Under the pieces are notes generated by a model. It did not search any database. It saw nothing but the letters and a program-made list of their open reading frames with translations, and was not told the DNA's origin. Position numbers and translations under genes: made by a program. 37,547 nucleotides of DNA from Actinomadura bangladeshensis (GTDB taxonomy: Bacteria > Actinomycetota > Actinomycetes > Streptosporangiales > Streptosporangiaceae), in contig NZ_SMJW01000054.1 in the NCBI RefSeq assembly GCF_004348335.1, positions 1-37,547 of the forward strand, written 5' to 3'. The stretch's first letter is position 1. Each line of letters begins with the position of its first letter. Below are positions 37,214 to 37,547 of the stretch, piece after piece.

Positions 37214-37547
37214 TAACGGGGGTTCCAGGGGGTCGCCCCCCTGGGCTGGAACGGGAGGTAGCGGTCGGCGCGGCGGGGGCGGGCGCGCAGGCCGGTGGAC
37301 TCGACGGCGAGGATGCGGTCGAAGCGGAAGGCGCGGACGCCGCGCCGCATCCGGCACCAGCCGACGAGGTACCAGTGGTCGCGGTGGACGAGGCAGGTGA
37401 CGGGCTCGACCTCGCGGATCGTGACGTTGGCGCCGGCGTCGCCGTAGCAGAGGCGGACGACGCGGTGCTCGGTGATGGCGGCGGCGACCACGCGGGCGCG
37501 GTCGGAGGTGGAGGCGTCCAGCGGGGCGGTGAGGGTGGCGAGGGTGG
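37213..37547 (-). CDS. C-terminal fragment of a WYL-domain transcriptional regulator
   Basis: The frame is open to the right edge of the window, so only the last 110 residues are seen; a GTG at 37491 is internal. AAAITEHRVVRLCYGD and EVEPVTCLVHRDHWYLVGWC are the core of a WYL domain (here H-W-Y-L), followed by RAFRFDRILAVESTGLRA and the C-terminal extension. These actinobacterial regulators (PafBC/DeoR-like) have an N-terminal winged helix, missing here because the gene starts outside. WYL domains bind nucleic acids or ligands and often control DNA-damage or defence genes. The stop codon lies 3 nt past a hairpin embedded in the last codons. Confidence 0.85.
   Translation of the reverse strand, partial: TLATLTAPLDASTSDRARVVAAAITEHRVVRLCYGDAGANVTIREVEPVTCLVHRDHWYLVGWCRMRRGVRAFRFDRILAVESTGLRARPRRADRYLPFQPRGATPWNPR
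37225..37244 (-). terminator. Hairpin embedded in the end of the WYL gene
   Basis: CCAGGGGG (37225-37232) pairs with CCCCCTGG (37237-37244) around a 4-nt TCGC loop. It codes the final residues GATPWNPR, so termination would begin within the coding sequence. A similar G5-C5 palindrome occurs at 6103-6114. Confidence 0.45.

Noticed and set aside
35351..37357. 668-codon minus-strand frame opposite the YbdK gene
   Set aside because: Low-complexity Arg/Pro/Gly shadow of a clear plus-strand ligase gene.
1..37547. CRISPR arrays, rRNA or tRNA genes, prophage and antibiotic clusters
   Set aside because: Looked for periodic repeats, tRNA-like cloverleafs and PKS/NRPS or phage structural genes by eye and found none; a tRNAscan or Infernal run would be decisive for RNAs.

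Overview
The window is about 37.5 kb of very GC-rich DNA with dense genes, frequent GTG/TTG starts and many actinobacteria-restricted families (DUF574 methyltransferase, DUF4081 acetyltransferase, DUF3037, DUF4870, DUF6510, PucR and WYL regulators, secreted tripeptidyl-aminopeptidase-like hydrolases). It is chromosomal DNA from a high-GC actinomycete. Gene content is compatible with a Streptosporangiales-type genus such as Actinomadura, but the genus is an inference. There is no rRNA, CRISPR array, prophage or recognisable biosynthetic cluster, and I saw no tRNA.

Layout. 1-1.7 kb: the tail of a DUF574 methyltransferase, a secreted SH3-like protein with a Gln/Pro-rich linker, a DinB-like protein and a small membrane protein. 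1.7-3.8 kb: an OmpR-type two-component system whose possible target box lies upstream of the small membrane protein. 3.8-6.0 kb: a secreted protein, then a compact redox operon (molybdopterin oxidoreductase, FAD/NAD reductase, DUF6510 zinc-ribbon protein). 6.1-10.3 kb: a truncated MHS-family transporter facing an acyl-CoA thioesterase, a DUF4870 membrane protein, a relic of a luciferase-like monooxygenase, and a 603-residue membrane protein. 10.4-15.3 kb: a cyclase-family hydrolase, a HipA-like kinase with DUF3037, two paralogous HTH proteins and a DUF4081 acetyltransferase.

15.4-24.8 kb: three tandem paralogous secreted serine peptidases sit beside the isoprenoid block ispG, RIP site-2 protease and dxr. 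As I recall, in Streptomyces the DUF4081 acetyltransferase directly follows ispG, so the peptidase trio looks like a lineage insertion. Two of the three peptidase genes share a 59-bp upstream element (50/59 identical) carrying GTCAC(G/A) direct repeats 22 bp apart.

24.8-28.9 kb: an orphan histidine kinase, a small CxxC protein, an orphan solute-binding lipoprotein, and a small gene behind an AT-rich palindromic control region. 28.9-33.4 kb: mmsA and a class III aminotransferase, with a 4-bp overlap, are divergent from a PucR regulator. This is probably a branch of beta-amino-acid or pyrimidine catabolism. 33.5-37.5 kb: a decayed IS200/IS605-type tnpB 3' end with its RNA hairpins, an alpha/beta hydrolase, a DapB-like oxidoreductase, a YbdK-type carboxylate-amine ligase, a collapsed methyltransferase and the C-terminus of a WYL regulator.

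The recurring theme is deletion-type decay: four gene relics (MFS transporter, luciferase-like monooxygenase, TnpB, methyltransferase). The best candidates for undescribed biology are the shared upstream element of the peptidase genes, the TnpB omega-RNA relic, the HTH paralog pair and the structured operators at 28.7 and 31.8 kb.
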